The position numbers and the translations under genes are program-made. DNA of 12,518 nucleotides, taken from a bacterium (Candidatus Gribaldobacteria) CG_4_10_14_0_8_um_filter_33_9 (GTDB taxonomy: Bacteria; Patescibacteriota; Minisyncoccia; Minisyncoccales; CG1-02-41-26). The DNA lies in contig PFMI01000025.1 of the NCBI GenBank assembly GCA_002785165.1, positions 1 through 12,518 of the forward strand, read 5' to 3'. The notes beneath the pieces were generated by a model, which did not search any database, was not told the DNA's origin, and saw only the letters and a list, made by a program, of their open reading frames with translations. Of this stretch, positions 1-7,240 are shown one piece after another (position 1 is the stretch's first letter; each line of letters opens with the position of its first letter).

Positions 1-80
1 GAAGCAGAGGAAAAAGAAAAACGAAGTTTTTATTTTTCCGATGCAAGCGCAGAAAATATAGGGATAACACCCTCTATTAA
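1..80. other. Undecided edge of an upstream gene
   Basis: No gene can be assigned with confidence. On the plus strand one frame closes with TAG at 59-61 (ending in ...PMQAQKI), another with TAA at 78-80 (ending in ...RDNTLY). The third stays open through the hairpin that follows and into the next gene until 244-246. The strong hairpin just downstream suggests that some plus-strand gene ends here, but the stretch is too short to recognise a family. Confidence 0.25.
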
Positions 81-84
81 TAAA

Positions 85-112
85 AAAATGGCGGCATATA
101 TGCCGCCATTTT
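85..112. terminator. Bidirectional hairpin terminator
   Basis: A perfect 28-base palindrome: AAAATGGCGGCATA is followed directly by its reverse complement. The GC-rich core is flanked by A and T runs on both sides, so transcripts from either strand would form a hairpin ending in U residues. It lies 5 bases beyond the stop codon of the minus-strand radical SAM gene and just after the presumed end of an upstream plus-strand gene, the expected place for a shared terminator between convergent genes. Confidence 0.8.
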
Positions 113-117
113 GCATT

Positions 118-1509
118 CTATTTATGTTTTACAGCAAGGAACTTGAGTTTTTGCAAATATTTTTTTACGCTTTTTTGATTTTTCCATTTTTCTGCCAGCT
201 GTCTTCCGTACATCCTGATTCCCGCGCTGAACCAATCGCGTTTTAAAAGTTTTTTCATTATTTGCCATAGAGAATAAAATTCAGCATGAGCTTTCATTAT
301 TGCGAGTTGAAGACGGTAAGAACTGGTTTGCGTTGGATTGAATACCACATGGTGACCATCATATTTTTCCCAGCCAGCGCCCAATAATCTTTTGCTAAAT
401 TCCTTATAAATTTCTGTCCCAGGCAATGGCACAAGCGGAAAAATTTGGACAGAATCAACGCCTTCTTTTTTGGCAAACTGGACTATTTCTTTTGTTGTTG
501 CCAAACTATCAGTGTCAAATCCAACAACGAACATTCCATGAACTCGCATTTTGTATTGGTGGAATTTTTTAATAGCATGTCGGACTTCTTCAATAGTCTG
601 GGATTTTTTAGCGCTTAATAGAGTGTCAGGGTTTACAGATTCCATTCCAATACACACCATTTGACAGCCAGCATTCCGCATTAGCATTAGTAATATCTCA
701 TCTTTTGCCGCATCAGCCCTTACTTGAGCAATCCATTTGATATCCAAGTTTTTTTCCGTTATCTTCTTGAGTAATTCTTTTGCCCCTTTTTTGTATGCGG
801 TAAAATTATCATCCACAAAGAAAAATTCTTCAGCGCCCCACTCGGATATTTGCCATTCTAATTCTTTGATAACTTTTTCAGGAGTTTTGTATCTTAATTT
901 GTGTCCGAAAATTTTAGTTACAGAACAGAATGTACAGTTATACGGGCAACCTCTGGTGGTTTGAATGGGGAAAGTCACTTTCTTTTTTTTGTCCCAACTG
1001 TCAATCAAAGAAAAATCAGGAATCGGTAATTTGTTTAAATCGCACCCAGTTAGGATAAAAGGATTATGAAAGTTTTTCCCAAACATCTTATAGGAAAGAT
1101 TGTTAATTTTTTCAAATCCTTTTCCTTGCTCTATTGCCTTTATTAGCGGCAAAACTATCTCTTCTCCTTCGCCCCTAACCACGAAGTCGGCATATTCTAA
1201 AGATTCATCTGGTAAAAAAGTGGGATGAGAGCCTCCTAAAATTACAAGAATTTTTCTTTCCGCCATTGTTATTTTTTTTGCTATCTCAAAAGCTTTTGGA
1301 GCAGTGGCAGTAATGGTAGATATTCCGACCACGTTGGCTTCATAGATTTTGTCCCAATTAATTTTGGAAATTTCTTCAATATAAATTTTTACCTCATGCC
1401 CTGCTTTTTTTAATATCGTTCCCAAAATAATTATTCCCAATCTTGGAATATGCGCCCATTGAGAATAGATATTTAGGTTAGATTTTGGTTCAATCAAAAC
1501 TATCTTCAT
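118..1509 (-). CDS. B12-binding-type radical SAM protein
   Basis: The 463-residue protein has the two-part layout of the cobalamin-binding radical SAM family (BchE/HpnJ-like). Residues 1-130 form a Rossmann-type domain with GISTITAT (62-69), LGGSHPT (91-97) and RGEGE (112-116). Residues 180-370 form the radical SAM barrel, with the 4Fe-4S cysteines C188, C192 and C195 in GCPYNCTFC, then FVDDNF (231-236), GMES (288-291) and VVGF (328-331). The cysteines are the normal CxxxCxxC set, so SAM cleavage is expected. The DxHxxG cobalamin-ligand motif is not visible, so B12 may bind without a protein ligand or not at all. The C-terminal 90 residues are basic and helical, as in related enzymes. The ATG has a strong AGGAGG at 1515-1520. 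The substrate is unknown; relatives methylate or rearrange lipids, sugars and pigments. Confidence 0.9.
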   Translation of the reverse strand: MKIVLIEPKSNLNIYSQWAHIPRLGIIILGTILKKAGHEVKIYIEEISKINWDKIYEANVVGISTITATAPKAFEIAKKITMAERKILVILGGSHPTFLPDESLEYADFVVRGEGEEIVLPLIKAIEQGKGFEKINNLSYKMFGKNFHNPFILTGCDLNKLPIPDFSLIDSWDKKKKVTFPIQTTRGCPYNCTFCSVTKIFGHKLRYKTPEKVIKELEWQISEWGAEEFFFVDDNFTAYKKGAKELLKKITEKNLDIKWIAQVRADAAKDEILLMLMRNAGCQMVCIGMESVNPDTLLSAKKSQTIEEVRHAIKKFHQYKMRVHGMFVVGFDTDSLATTKEIVQFAKKEGVDSVQIFPLVPLPGTEIYKEFSKRLLGAGWEKYDGHHVVFNPTQTSSYRLQLAIMKAHAEFYSLWQIMKKLLKRDWFSAGIRMYGRQLAEKWKNQKSVKKYLQKLKFLAVKHK

Positions 1510-1513
1510 TTTT

Positions 1514-1520
1514 ACCTCCT
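1514..1520 (-). promoter_or_regulatory. Strong Shine-Dalgarno of the radical SAM gene
   Basis: On the minus strand this reads AGGAGGT and lies 4 bases before the ATG at 1509-1507. It fixes that start. None of the other genes in the window has a comparable site, so this gene may be translated unusually well or have a different origin from its neighbours. Confidence 0.8.
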
Positions 1521-1720
1521 TTTCTAAGATTTTATTTTCAAGCGAGCGAGCGAAAATACATCCCCAAAAAAGCCTGGGGTTTATTTAATTATAAAAGAGC
1601 ATTTCTGTTTTTAGATTATACTCTTAATTTTTTAAAACAAAAGCATTTTCGCGCAATTTAAAAGTGGTAAAATTTTTTTTAAAGAGTAAAATATAATAAT
1701 TCTAAATTAAAAAATTATGT

Positions 1721-1741
1721 TTTTGACTTTTGACTTTTAAA
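1721..1741. repeat. Heptamer repeat upstream of murD
   Basis: Two exact copies of TTTTGAC (1721-1727, 1728-1734) are followed by the related TTTTAAA, ending 11 bases before the murD ATG. On the other strand the unit is GTCAAAA, which matches the heptamers found inside murD at 1897-1924. Confidence 0.6.
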
Positions 1742-1752
1742 ATTACATAAAT

Positions 1753-3033
1753 ATGTTTTTAAATAATTTAAAAAAAAATTTTGAAAACAAAAAGATATTG
1801 ATTTTAGGATTTGGCAAAGAAGGGAAGGATAGTTATTTGGTTTTGAGAAAGTTATTTCCTAAAAAAATATTAGGGATTGCGGACCAAAATGAAAATGTCA
1901 AATGTCCAATATCAAATGTCAAAAAAATAAAATACCATCTTGGCAAAGATTATCTCCTATCAATTAAAGATTATGATGTGATAATCAAGTCGCCGGGAAT
2001 TTCTTTTAAAAGCTTATTGAGACCCGATCTCGGTAAAATTACTTCTCAAACCGAGATTTTTTTTGATAACTGTCCAGGAAAGATTGTTGGAATAACTGGA
2101 ACAAAGGGAAAAGGGACTACTGCTTCAATAGTTTGTAAAATTTTAAAAGCAGGAGGCGTTAAAGCGCATTTAATTGGAAATATTGGCAAGCCAGTATTGA
2201 ATTTTTTATTTTCAACAACTCCAGAAGATGTCTATGTTTATGAATTGTCCAGCCATCAGCTTTATAATCTTAAAAAATCTCCTCATATTGCGGTTTTTTT
2301 AAATCTTTTCGCAGACCATTTGGACTATTATAAAAATTTTGAAGATTACGCAAACGCCAAAACCAATATCGCTCTTCATCAAAAAAAAGATGATTATTTG
2401 GTTTATAATATTCAAGATAAAATCGTTAAAAAAATTAGTAAAAAATCAAAGGCAAAAAAAATCCCGATTAAAGGAGAATATTATAAATTAAATAGAGAAG
2501 CGGCTATAGCAGTGGCGAAAATATTTAAAATTGATTCAAAAATTATTGAAAAAACAATTAAAAATTTTAAAACTTCTTTTCACCGATTGGAATTATTCGG
2601 AGTATTTAAAGAAATTACTTTTTATAATGATTCAGCCGCTACCATTCCCGAGGCAACAATGGCAGCCATTCAAACATTAGGAAATAAAATAGAGACGATT
2701 ATTTTGGGCGGCTCTAATAAAAATGTTAATTTTGAAAAATTGACTAAAAAAATACTACAAAGCAAAATTAAAACTTTAATCTTGTTTCCTTCAACCGGAG
2801 AGAAAATTTGGCGAGAAATAATTAAATTGCGCAGGGGTCTGACCCCTGCGCAACTGCCAAAGCATTTTTTTATAGACAATATGCAAGACGCAATAAAATT
2901 GTCTTATCAGCATACCAAAAAAGGGAAAATTTGTCTTTTGTCTCCAGCTTCGGCAAGTTTTGGAATTTTTAAAAACTATAAAGAAAGAGGTAATTTATTT
3001 AAAAAATATGTGAAATATTATGGCTCTAAATAA
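1753..3033 (+). CDS. murD: UDP-N-acetylmuramoylalanine--D-glutamate ligase (MurD)
   Basis: Cytoplasmic Mur ligase that adds D-glutamate to UDP-MurNAc-L-alanine using ATP. At 426 residues it is near the usual length. Residues 1-105 form the UDP-binding domain (GFGKEGKDS at 19-27). The central ATPase domain has the P-loop TGTKGKGTT (115-123), a YELSSHQ segment (163-169) and K203 in YANAKTN, the position of the carbamylated lysine. The C-terminal domain has HRLE (277-280), GGSNK (319-323) and SPASASFGIFKNYKERG. The usual NDSKAT is NDSAAT (292-297), so a lysine that contacts D-glutamate in E. coli MurD is alanine here. Two in-frame repeats sit in variable positions: a heptamer array (residues about 49-58) and a palindrome (residues 358-367). 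It is the first gene of the operon, without a clear Shine-Dalgarno, and overlaps ftsW by 14 bases. Confidence 0.93.
   Translation: MFLNNLKKNFENKKILILGFGKEGKDSYLVLRKLFPKKILGIADQNENVKCPISNVKKIKYHLGKDYLLSIKDYDVIIKSPGISFKSLLRPDLGKITSQTEIFFDNCPGKIVGITGTKGKGTTASIVCKILKAGGVKAHLIGNIGKPVLNFLFSTTPEDVYVYELSSHQLYNLKKSPHIAVFLNLFADHLDYYKNFEDYANAKTNIALHQKKDDYLVYNIQDKIVKKISKKSKAKKIPIKGEYYKLNREAAIAVAKIFKIDSKIIEKTIKNFKTSFHRLELFGVFKEITFYNDSAATIPEATMAAIQTLGNKIETIILGGSNKNVNFEKLTKKILQSKIKTLILFPSTGEKIWREIIKLRRGLTPAQLPKHFFIDNMQDAIKLSYQHTKKGKICLLSPASASFGIFKNYKERGNLFKKYVKYYGSK
1897..1924. repeat. Four tandem heptamers inside murD
   Basis: Four contiguous 7-base units, starting with GTCAAAT and ending with GTCAAAA, with middle units one or two bases different. 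They encode part of the segment around residues 49-58 of MurD, in the N-terminal domain between strands, where length varies in the family. The same unit in reverse orientation lies just upstream of murD. Confidence 0.6.
2827..2853. repeat. In-frame GC-rich palindrome in murD
   Basis: Perfect inverted repeat with 13-base arms (left arm TTGCGCAGGGGTC) around a single T. It is GC-rich in an AT-rich gene and encodes LRRGLTPAQ near residues 359-367, between the strand ending in LILFPSTGEKIW and the conserved HFFIDNM. MurD proteins usually have a short, variable connection here, so it looks like an inserted element kept in frame. Confidence 0.75.
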
Positions 3034-4159
3034 CGATAATTATAAAGAAGGACAAGTTGATTATTTTTTGCTCGGCATTTTAACTCTTTTAATAGGCTGG
3101 GGTATTTTTATGGTTTTTTCTGTTTCTTTTCCTTTTTCTTTGGAAAGATACGGGAATGGTTGGCATTATGGGTTGCATCAATTATTATGTGGTTTTATCC
3201 CTGGTCTTTTTGCGGCTTTTATCCTATATAAATTAGATTTAAATTTTTTGAAAAAAATAAGTTTTTTTCTACTTGTTTTAAATTTTATTTGTTTGTTTTT
3301 GGTGGGTTTTTCTGCGATTAGTCCGGAAATTCAAGGAGCGCAACGGTGGCTATATCTAGGTCCGATTTCTTTTCAGCCATCAGAATTACTAAAAATTACT
3401 TTTTTGTTTTATATGGCAACTTGGCTTTCCGGTAAATTAGAAACTAAAAAAAGTTCTAAAAAAAATAACTTGCAGATTTTTGGCGCTTTTTTGATTATGA
3501 TTGGACTCTTAGCTGGTATTTTATTAAGTCAGCCTGATTTCAGCACTTTTGTTATAATTTTTTCAACCGCTTTTGTTATTTATTTTGCAAGCCGCACTCC
3601 CTGGTGGCACTCTGTTTTTTTAATTATAGCTGGTACAGGTTTAGCCGCTATATTAATAAAGGTTTCGCCTTATAGATTGAATCGGATTTTGCCTCTTTTT
3701 GACCCTCAAATAGATCCTTTGGGAATCGGCTACCAATTAAAGCAATCATTTATCACTATTGGCTCTGGTAAATTATGGGGTATAGGAGAATGGCTTGGAT
3801 TAGGTTTGAGCAGGCAGAAGTTTGGTTTTTTACCGCATTCAATGACCGACTCAATTTTTGCCATAATAGGAGAAGAAACCGGATTTTTGGGTTGCGCATT
3901 TTTAATCTTGCTTTTTGTTCTTTTTGCGTGGAGAGGAATAAAAATAGCCCTAAATTCTGAAACGGAATTTGTGAAACTTTTGGGAATAGGAATAACTTTT
4001 TGGTTGTGTTTCCAAGCGTTTGCCAATATCGCCGGGATTATTGGAATTTTGCCTTTAGCAGGCATACCTTTGCCGTTTTTCAGCTACGGCGCTTCGCACT
4101 TAATAGCGGAAATGATGGGCATAGGGATATTGCTTAACATCTCAAAATCTGTAAAATAA
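3020..4159 (+). CDS. ftsW: SEDS peptidoglycan glycosyltransferase (FtsW/RodA family)
   Basis: Integral membrane enzyme that polymerises lipid II into glycan strands, normally with a partner class B penicillin-binding protein. The 379-residue protein has about ten hydrophobic segments. Family signatures are GAQRWLYLGPISFQPSELLK (106-125), QPDFST (171-176), the long extracellular loop with PLFDPQIDPLGIGYQ, and LPHSMTDSIFAIIGEETGF (271-289), in which D277 is the expected catalytic aspartate. PLPFFSYG (350-357) is followed by ASHL where most family members have GSSL. The ATG overlaps the end of murD by 14 bases, and murG follows after 23 bases, the classic division and cell-wall cluster order, which favours FtsW over RodA. 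No Shine-Dalgarno is seen, so translation is probably coupled to murD. Confidence 0.9.
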   Translation: MALNNDNYKEGQVDYFLLGILTLLIGWGIFMVFSVSFPFSLERYGNGWHYGLHQLLCGFIPGLFAAFILYKLDLNFLKKISFFLLVLNFICLFLVGFSAISPEIQGAQRWLYLGPISFQPSELLKITFLFYMATWLSGKLETKKSSKKNNLQIFGAFLIMIGLLAGILLSQPDFSTFVIIFSTAFVIYFASRTPWWHSVFLIIAGTGLAAILIKVSPYRLNRILPLFDPQIDPLGIGYQLKQSFITIGSGKLWGIGEWLGLGLSRQKFGFLPHSMTDSIFAIIGEETGFLGCAFLILLFVLFAWRGIKIALNSETEFVKLLGIGITFWLCFQAFANIAGIIGILPLAGIPLPFFSYGASHLIAEMMGIGILLNISKSVK

Positions 4160-4182
4160 AACTAAGCGTTAAAAATAAAAAT

Positions 4183-5325
4183 ATGAAAATTGTTTTTACT
4201 GGTGGCGGGAGTGGTGGGCATATTTTTCCTATTTTAGCCATTGTTCGCGCAATAAAAAAAGAGGTTTTACCTCCAACAAAAAATTTAGGGCTCTATTATA
4301 TTGGACCCGATGATAAACATGGCTTAAAATTGCTGCGTCAAGAAGGAGTAAAAATTAAAAAAATATTCTGCGGCAAAATAAGAAGATATTTTTCTTTGGA
4401 AAATCTTTTGGACCTATTTAAAATGCCGCTCGGTTTTATTCAATCCCTTTTTTGGCTTTTTTTTCTGGCTCCGGACTTAGTTTTCAGCAAGGGAGGATTT
4501 GGTTCTTTTCCCGTGGCTTTTATGGCTAATGTTTTGAGTATTCCTATTTTTTTGCACGAATCAGATATAGAACCGGGGTTTGCTTCAAAAGTAGAAAGTA
4601 AATGGGTCCAAGAAATTTTTATTTCTTTTGCGCAAACAACATTTTTTCCAAAAGACAAAAGAATTGTTGTGGGCAATCCGATCAGAAAAGAAATTTTAAA
4701 TGGTTCTAAGGAAAAAGCAAAAGAGGTTTTTAATCTTCAAGGAAGCAAACCATTAATTTTGATTTTGGGCGGCTCTCAAGGCGCGCAAAAAATCAATGAA
4801 ACAATTTTGGAAATTTTACTGGAATTTTTAAAGGACTTTGAAATAATTCATCAAATCGGAGAAAAAGGTTTTAATCAGATTAAAAACGAAGCAGAGGCAA
4901 TTTTATTTGACAAAGAACTAAAAAAATTTTATCATCCATTCGCTTTTTTGAATGAAACCTTTTCAAAATATGCTTTGGGAGCTTCTGATTTAATCGTCTC
5001 CAGGGCAGGGGCTGGAAGTATTTTTGAAATCGCGGCTAGCGCCAAACCGGTTATTTTAATACCTTTGACTTCGGCTGCGCAAGATCATCAAAGAAAAAAT
5101 GCTTATGTTTTTGCCGAACAAGGCGGAGGCGAAGTTATTGAAGAAATAAATTTTAATCCTCATTTTTTTCTGGCTAAATTGAAACATCTTTTTTCCAGAC
5201 CAGACATTTTAGAAAATATGGCAGAAAAGTCCCTTAATTTCGCCCGACCTCAAGCGGCTAAGATTATTGCTTCTTATCTTGTTGCATATCTTATGGAAAT
5301 AAAACAAAATGGAAAAGAAAAATAA
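4183..5325 (+). CDS. murG: UDP-GlcNAc--lipid I GlcNAc transferase (MurG)
   Basis: Peripheral membrane GT-B glycosyltransferase (GT28) that adds GlcNAc to lipid I, giving the lipid II that FtsW uses. Its 380 residues are near the normal length. The N-terminal half has the glycine loop GGGSGGH (7-13), SKGGFGSFPV (102-111) and HESD (125-128). The C-terminal half has GGSQGAQ (196-202), the donor-binding SRAGAGSIFEIA (273-284) and QDHQRKNA (300-307), which corresponds to the DHQ motif that contacts UDP-GlcNAc. The hydrophobic patch near residues 82-98 fits the membrane-facing surface of the family. It starts at an ATG 23 bases after ftsW without a Shine-Dalgarno, and its end overlaps the first possible start of gltX. 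Confidence 0.94.
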   Translation: MKIVFTGGGSGGHIFPILAIVRAIKKEVLPPTKNLGLYYIGPDDKHGLKLLRQEGVKIKKIFCGKIRRYFSLENLLDLFKMPLGFIQSLFWLFFLAPDLVFSKGGFGSFPVAFMANVLSIPIFLHESDIEPGFASKVESKWVQEIFISFAQTTFFPKDKRIVVGNPIRKEILNGSKEKAKEVFNLQGSKPLILILGGSQGAQKINETILEILLEFLKDFEIIHQIGEKGFNQIKNEAEAILFDKELKKFYHPFAFLNETFSKYALGASDLIVSRAGAGSIFEIAASAKPVILIPLTSAAQDHQRKNAYVFAEQGGGEVIEEINFNPHFFLAKLKHLFSRPDILENMAEKSLNFARPQAAKIIASYLVAYLMEIKQNGKEK

Positions 5326-6868
5326 AATGACTAAAAAATTAAAATTAACAAGTCCGGGAGAAGTTAGAGTGAGATTTGCGCCTTCTCCAACCGGTTATTT
5401 TCACATTGGCGCGGCTAGAACTGCTTTTTTTAATTATCTTTTTGTTAAAAAAAATCAAGGAAGATTTATTTTAAGAATTGAAAATACTGATAAAGAAAGA
5501 TCAAAACCAGAATATGAAAAAGATATTTTAGAATCTTTAAAATGGCTTGGAATGGAATGGGATGAAGGTCCGTATAGACAGAGCGAACGGGCTCATGTTT
5601 ATACTCAATATATTAAAAAACTTTTAAAAGAAAAAAAAATTTATTATTGTTTTTGTTCGTTGGAAGAGCTTGAGGCGCACAAAAATTATTTAATAAGCAT
5701 TGGCGAATCGCCGAGATATTCGGAAAAATGCGCCAATCTTTCAGAAGAAGAAATTGCGAAAAATTTAAAAGAAAAAAAATCTTATGTTTTAAGATTTAAA
5801 ACACCGCTTAAAAAAGTTATTTTTGAAGATCTTTTAAGGGGAAAAATTGAGCAAAACAGCGCAAATTTTGGAGACATAGTGGTGGCAAGGGACTTGGCTA
5901 CGCCTCTCTATAATCTGGCTTTGGTTATTGATGATTTTGAAATGAAAATAACTCATGTTATCCGCGGGGAAGATCATATTTCTAATACGCCCAAACAGAT
6001 TTTATTAGCAGAGGCATTAGGAATAGAATCGCCAAAATATATTCACTTGCCTTTGATATTGGGACTGGATAGGGCAAAATTAAGCAAGAGGCATAATATT
6101 AAATCAATTTTGGAATATAAAAAAGAGGGATATTTAGCCGAAGCATTGATAAATTTTTTGGCTTTTTTAGGATGGAGTCCGAGAACCGAAAAAGAAATTT
6201 TTTCTTTATCCGCATTAATTCAAAAATTTTCTTTAGAAGGAATGCAAAAATCAGCGGCTGTGTTTAACCTCCAAAAATTGGATTGGATCAATGGTTTTTA
6301 TATTAGACAAAAATCAAAAGAAAAATTAACCGAACTTTGTTTTCCTTATTTAATTGGAGCGAATTTAATTGAAACCCATTTTGAAACAGAGCAATATCCG
6401 CCAGCTTATGGAGCGGGAATAATTGAGCAAAAATTTATAATAAAAGAAACTAAAGAAGAAATTTCTTTTGAATGTTTAATGAATATTGTTGGTTTATATC
6501 AGGAGCGGTTAAAAAAACTTTCAGAAATCCCGGATTTAATTGACTTTTTTTTCAAAAAGAAATTGATTTATCCCAAAGAGCTTTTGTCTTGGAAAGACGC
6601 GGGAGAAAAAGAAATTAAGCAATTTCTTGAGAAATTAAAAAAAACATTGAGTAAAATAAAAAAAGAAAATTTTACGAAACAAAATTTGGAACAGATTTTG
6701 TTAAAATTAGCCGGAAAAATTGGAGAAGGAGACAGAGGAAAGCTTTTGTGGCCATTGCGAGTTGCATTAAGCGGCAAAAAAGCGTCAGCAAGCCCTTTTG
6801 AAATAGCGGAAATTTTAGGAAAAGAAAAAACAATAGAAAGGATTGAAGAAGCCAAGAAAAATTTCTAA
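5309..6868 (+). CDS. gltX: Glutamate--tRNA ligase
   Basis: Class I aminoacyl-tRNA synthetase that charges tRNA-Glu in the cytoplasm. The 519-residue protein has RFAPSPTGYFHIG (22-34, the HIGH motif), GEDHISNTPKQ (220-230) and the KMSKS counterpart KLSKR (257-261). C-terminal residues 340-519 form the helical anticodon-binding region. The candidate Cys positions C114 and C116 in YYCFCS, with C141, match the zinc-binding region only in part. Residues about 358-385 look like an extra segment. The first ATG (5309) overlaps murG by 17 bases; a second ATG at 5327 lies 1 base past the murG stop and would give a protein 6 residues shorter. The sequence does not decide between them. Organisms lacking GlnRS use a non-discriminating form that also charges tRNA-Gln, which cannot be judged here. 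Its place in a cell-wall operon suggests shared growth control only. Confidence 0.94.
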   Translation: MEKKNKMTKKLKLTSPGEVRVRFAPSPTGYFHIGAARTAFFNYLFVKKNQGRFILRIENTDKERSKPEYEKDILESLKWLGMEWDEGPYRQSERAHVYTQYIKKLLKEKKIYYCFCSLEELEAHKNYLISIGESPRYSEKCANLSEEEIAKNLKEKKSYVLRFKTPLKKVIFEDLLRGKIEQNSANFGDIVVARDLATPLYNLALVIDDFEMKITHVIRGEDHISNTPKQILLAEALGIESPKYIHLPLILGLDRAKLSKRHNIKSILEYKKEGYLAEALINFLAFLGWSPRTEKEIFSLSALIQKFSLEGMQKSAAVFNLQKLDWINGFYIRQKSKEKLTELCFPYLIGANLIETHFETEQYPPAYGAGIIEQKFIIKETKEEISFECLMNIVGLYQERLKKLSEIPDLIDFFFKKKLIYPKELLSWKDAGEKEIKQFLEKLKKTLSKIKKENFTKQNLEQILLKLAGKIGEGDRGKLLWPLRVALSGKKASASPFEIAEILGKEKTIERIEEAKKNF

Positions 6869-6894
6869 TTTTTAATTCCTAATTTCTAAATAAT
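6860..6894. repeat. Heptamer array after gltX
   Basis: Five contiguous 7-base units of the AATTTCT type (AATTTCT, AATTTTT, AATTCCT, AATTTCT, AAATAAT) fill the gap between gltX and the next gene. The first unit supplies the gltX stop codon (TAA at 6866-6868) and the array ends one base before the next ATG, so the whole intergenic stretch is repeat. Confidence 0.65.
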
Positions 6895-6895
6895 C

Positions 6896-7240
6896 ATGAA
6901 AAACATAATGGTATTTTTAATAATAATTAGTGTTTTACTGCCGAATTTTGGTTTGGCGCAGGAAGAGAAGCAGATGGAAAATAAACTTTCAATTGAAAAA
7001 ATAATAGAGAAAACAGAAAAACTGCCAGGTGAATTTTTTTCTGTTTGGGAAAAAATTCACCAAAAGATTATTGAAATTTGGAAGCAAAAAAATTTTCCTA
7101 AAATCAAAATCTGGATAGAAAAAGAAACATCTTTTTTCAAAGAAGAATTTAGAAAAGAAAGACAAGAAATGGAACAAGAAATCAAAAAAAAATTTTCCGA
7201 AAAATTAAAAAAACTTTGGCAATGGATTGTCGGGGCTTGA
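6896..7240 (+). CDS. Small secreted helical protein, unknown function
   Basis: I do not recognise this 114-residue protein. Residues 1-21 look like a signal peptide: a short basic start, a hydrophobic core (VFLIIISVLLP) and a likely cleavage near GLAQ. The mature part is rich in Lys, Glu, Trp and Phe, and its spacing suggests long amphipathic helices (KIIEIWKQKNFPKIKIWIEK, then KEEFRKERQEMEQEIKKKF). It ends in WQWIVGA. There is no cysteine and no catalytic motif. It would be exported and could lie on a membrane or wall surface. It is the last gene of the murD operon, follows gltX through a heptamer array, and its TGA directly touches the stop codon of the opposing nuclease gene. An ATG at 6908 is an alternative start that would shorten the signal peptide. 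Confidence 0.7.
   Translation: MKNIMVFLIIISVLLPNFGLAQEEKQMENKLSIEKIIEKTEKLPGEFFSVWEKIHQKIIEIWKQKNFPKIKIWIEKETSFFKEEFRKERQEMEQEIKKKFSEKLKKLWQWIVGA

Larger units (their letters stand above)
1510..1752. promoter_or_regulatory. Divergent promoter region, radical SAM / murD
   Basis: This 243-base gap separates two divergent transcription units. A plus-strand TATAAT lies at 1692-1697, about 55 bases before murD, without a clear -35 box. Minus-strand TATAAT sequences lie at 1588-1593 and 1615-1620, also without good -35 boxes. Within the likely radical SAM leader is a 5-bp hairpin (CCCCA 1562-1566, TGGGG 1575-1579) and a TATTTTC/GAAAATA inverted repeat (1533-1558) enclosing three GCGA repeats. Near murD lie the heptamers TTTTGAC, TTTTGAC, TTTTAAA (1721-1741). 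No riboswitch or RNA gene is recognised. Confidence 0.5.

Noticed and set aside
1..246. One plus-strand gene reading through the hairpin at 85-112 into the radical SAM gene
   Set aside because: It would run antisense over a well-supported gene and through a strong terminator; the open frame alone is not enough.
1510..1752. Cobalamin riboswitch upstream of the B12-type radical SAM gene
   Set aside because: The leader is too short and has no B12-box-like sequence; only small hairpins are seen.
6860..6894. CRISPR array
   Set aside because: The units are 7 bases with no spacers and no cas genes nearby.
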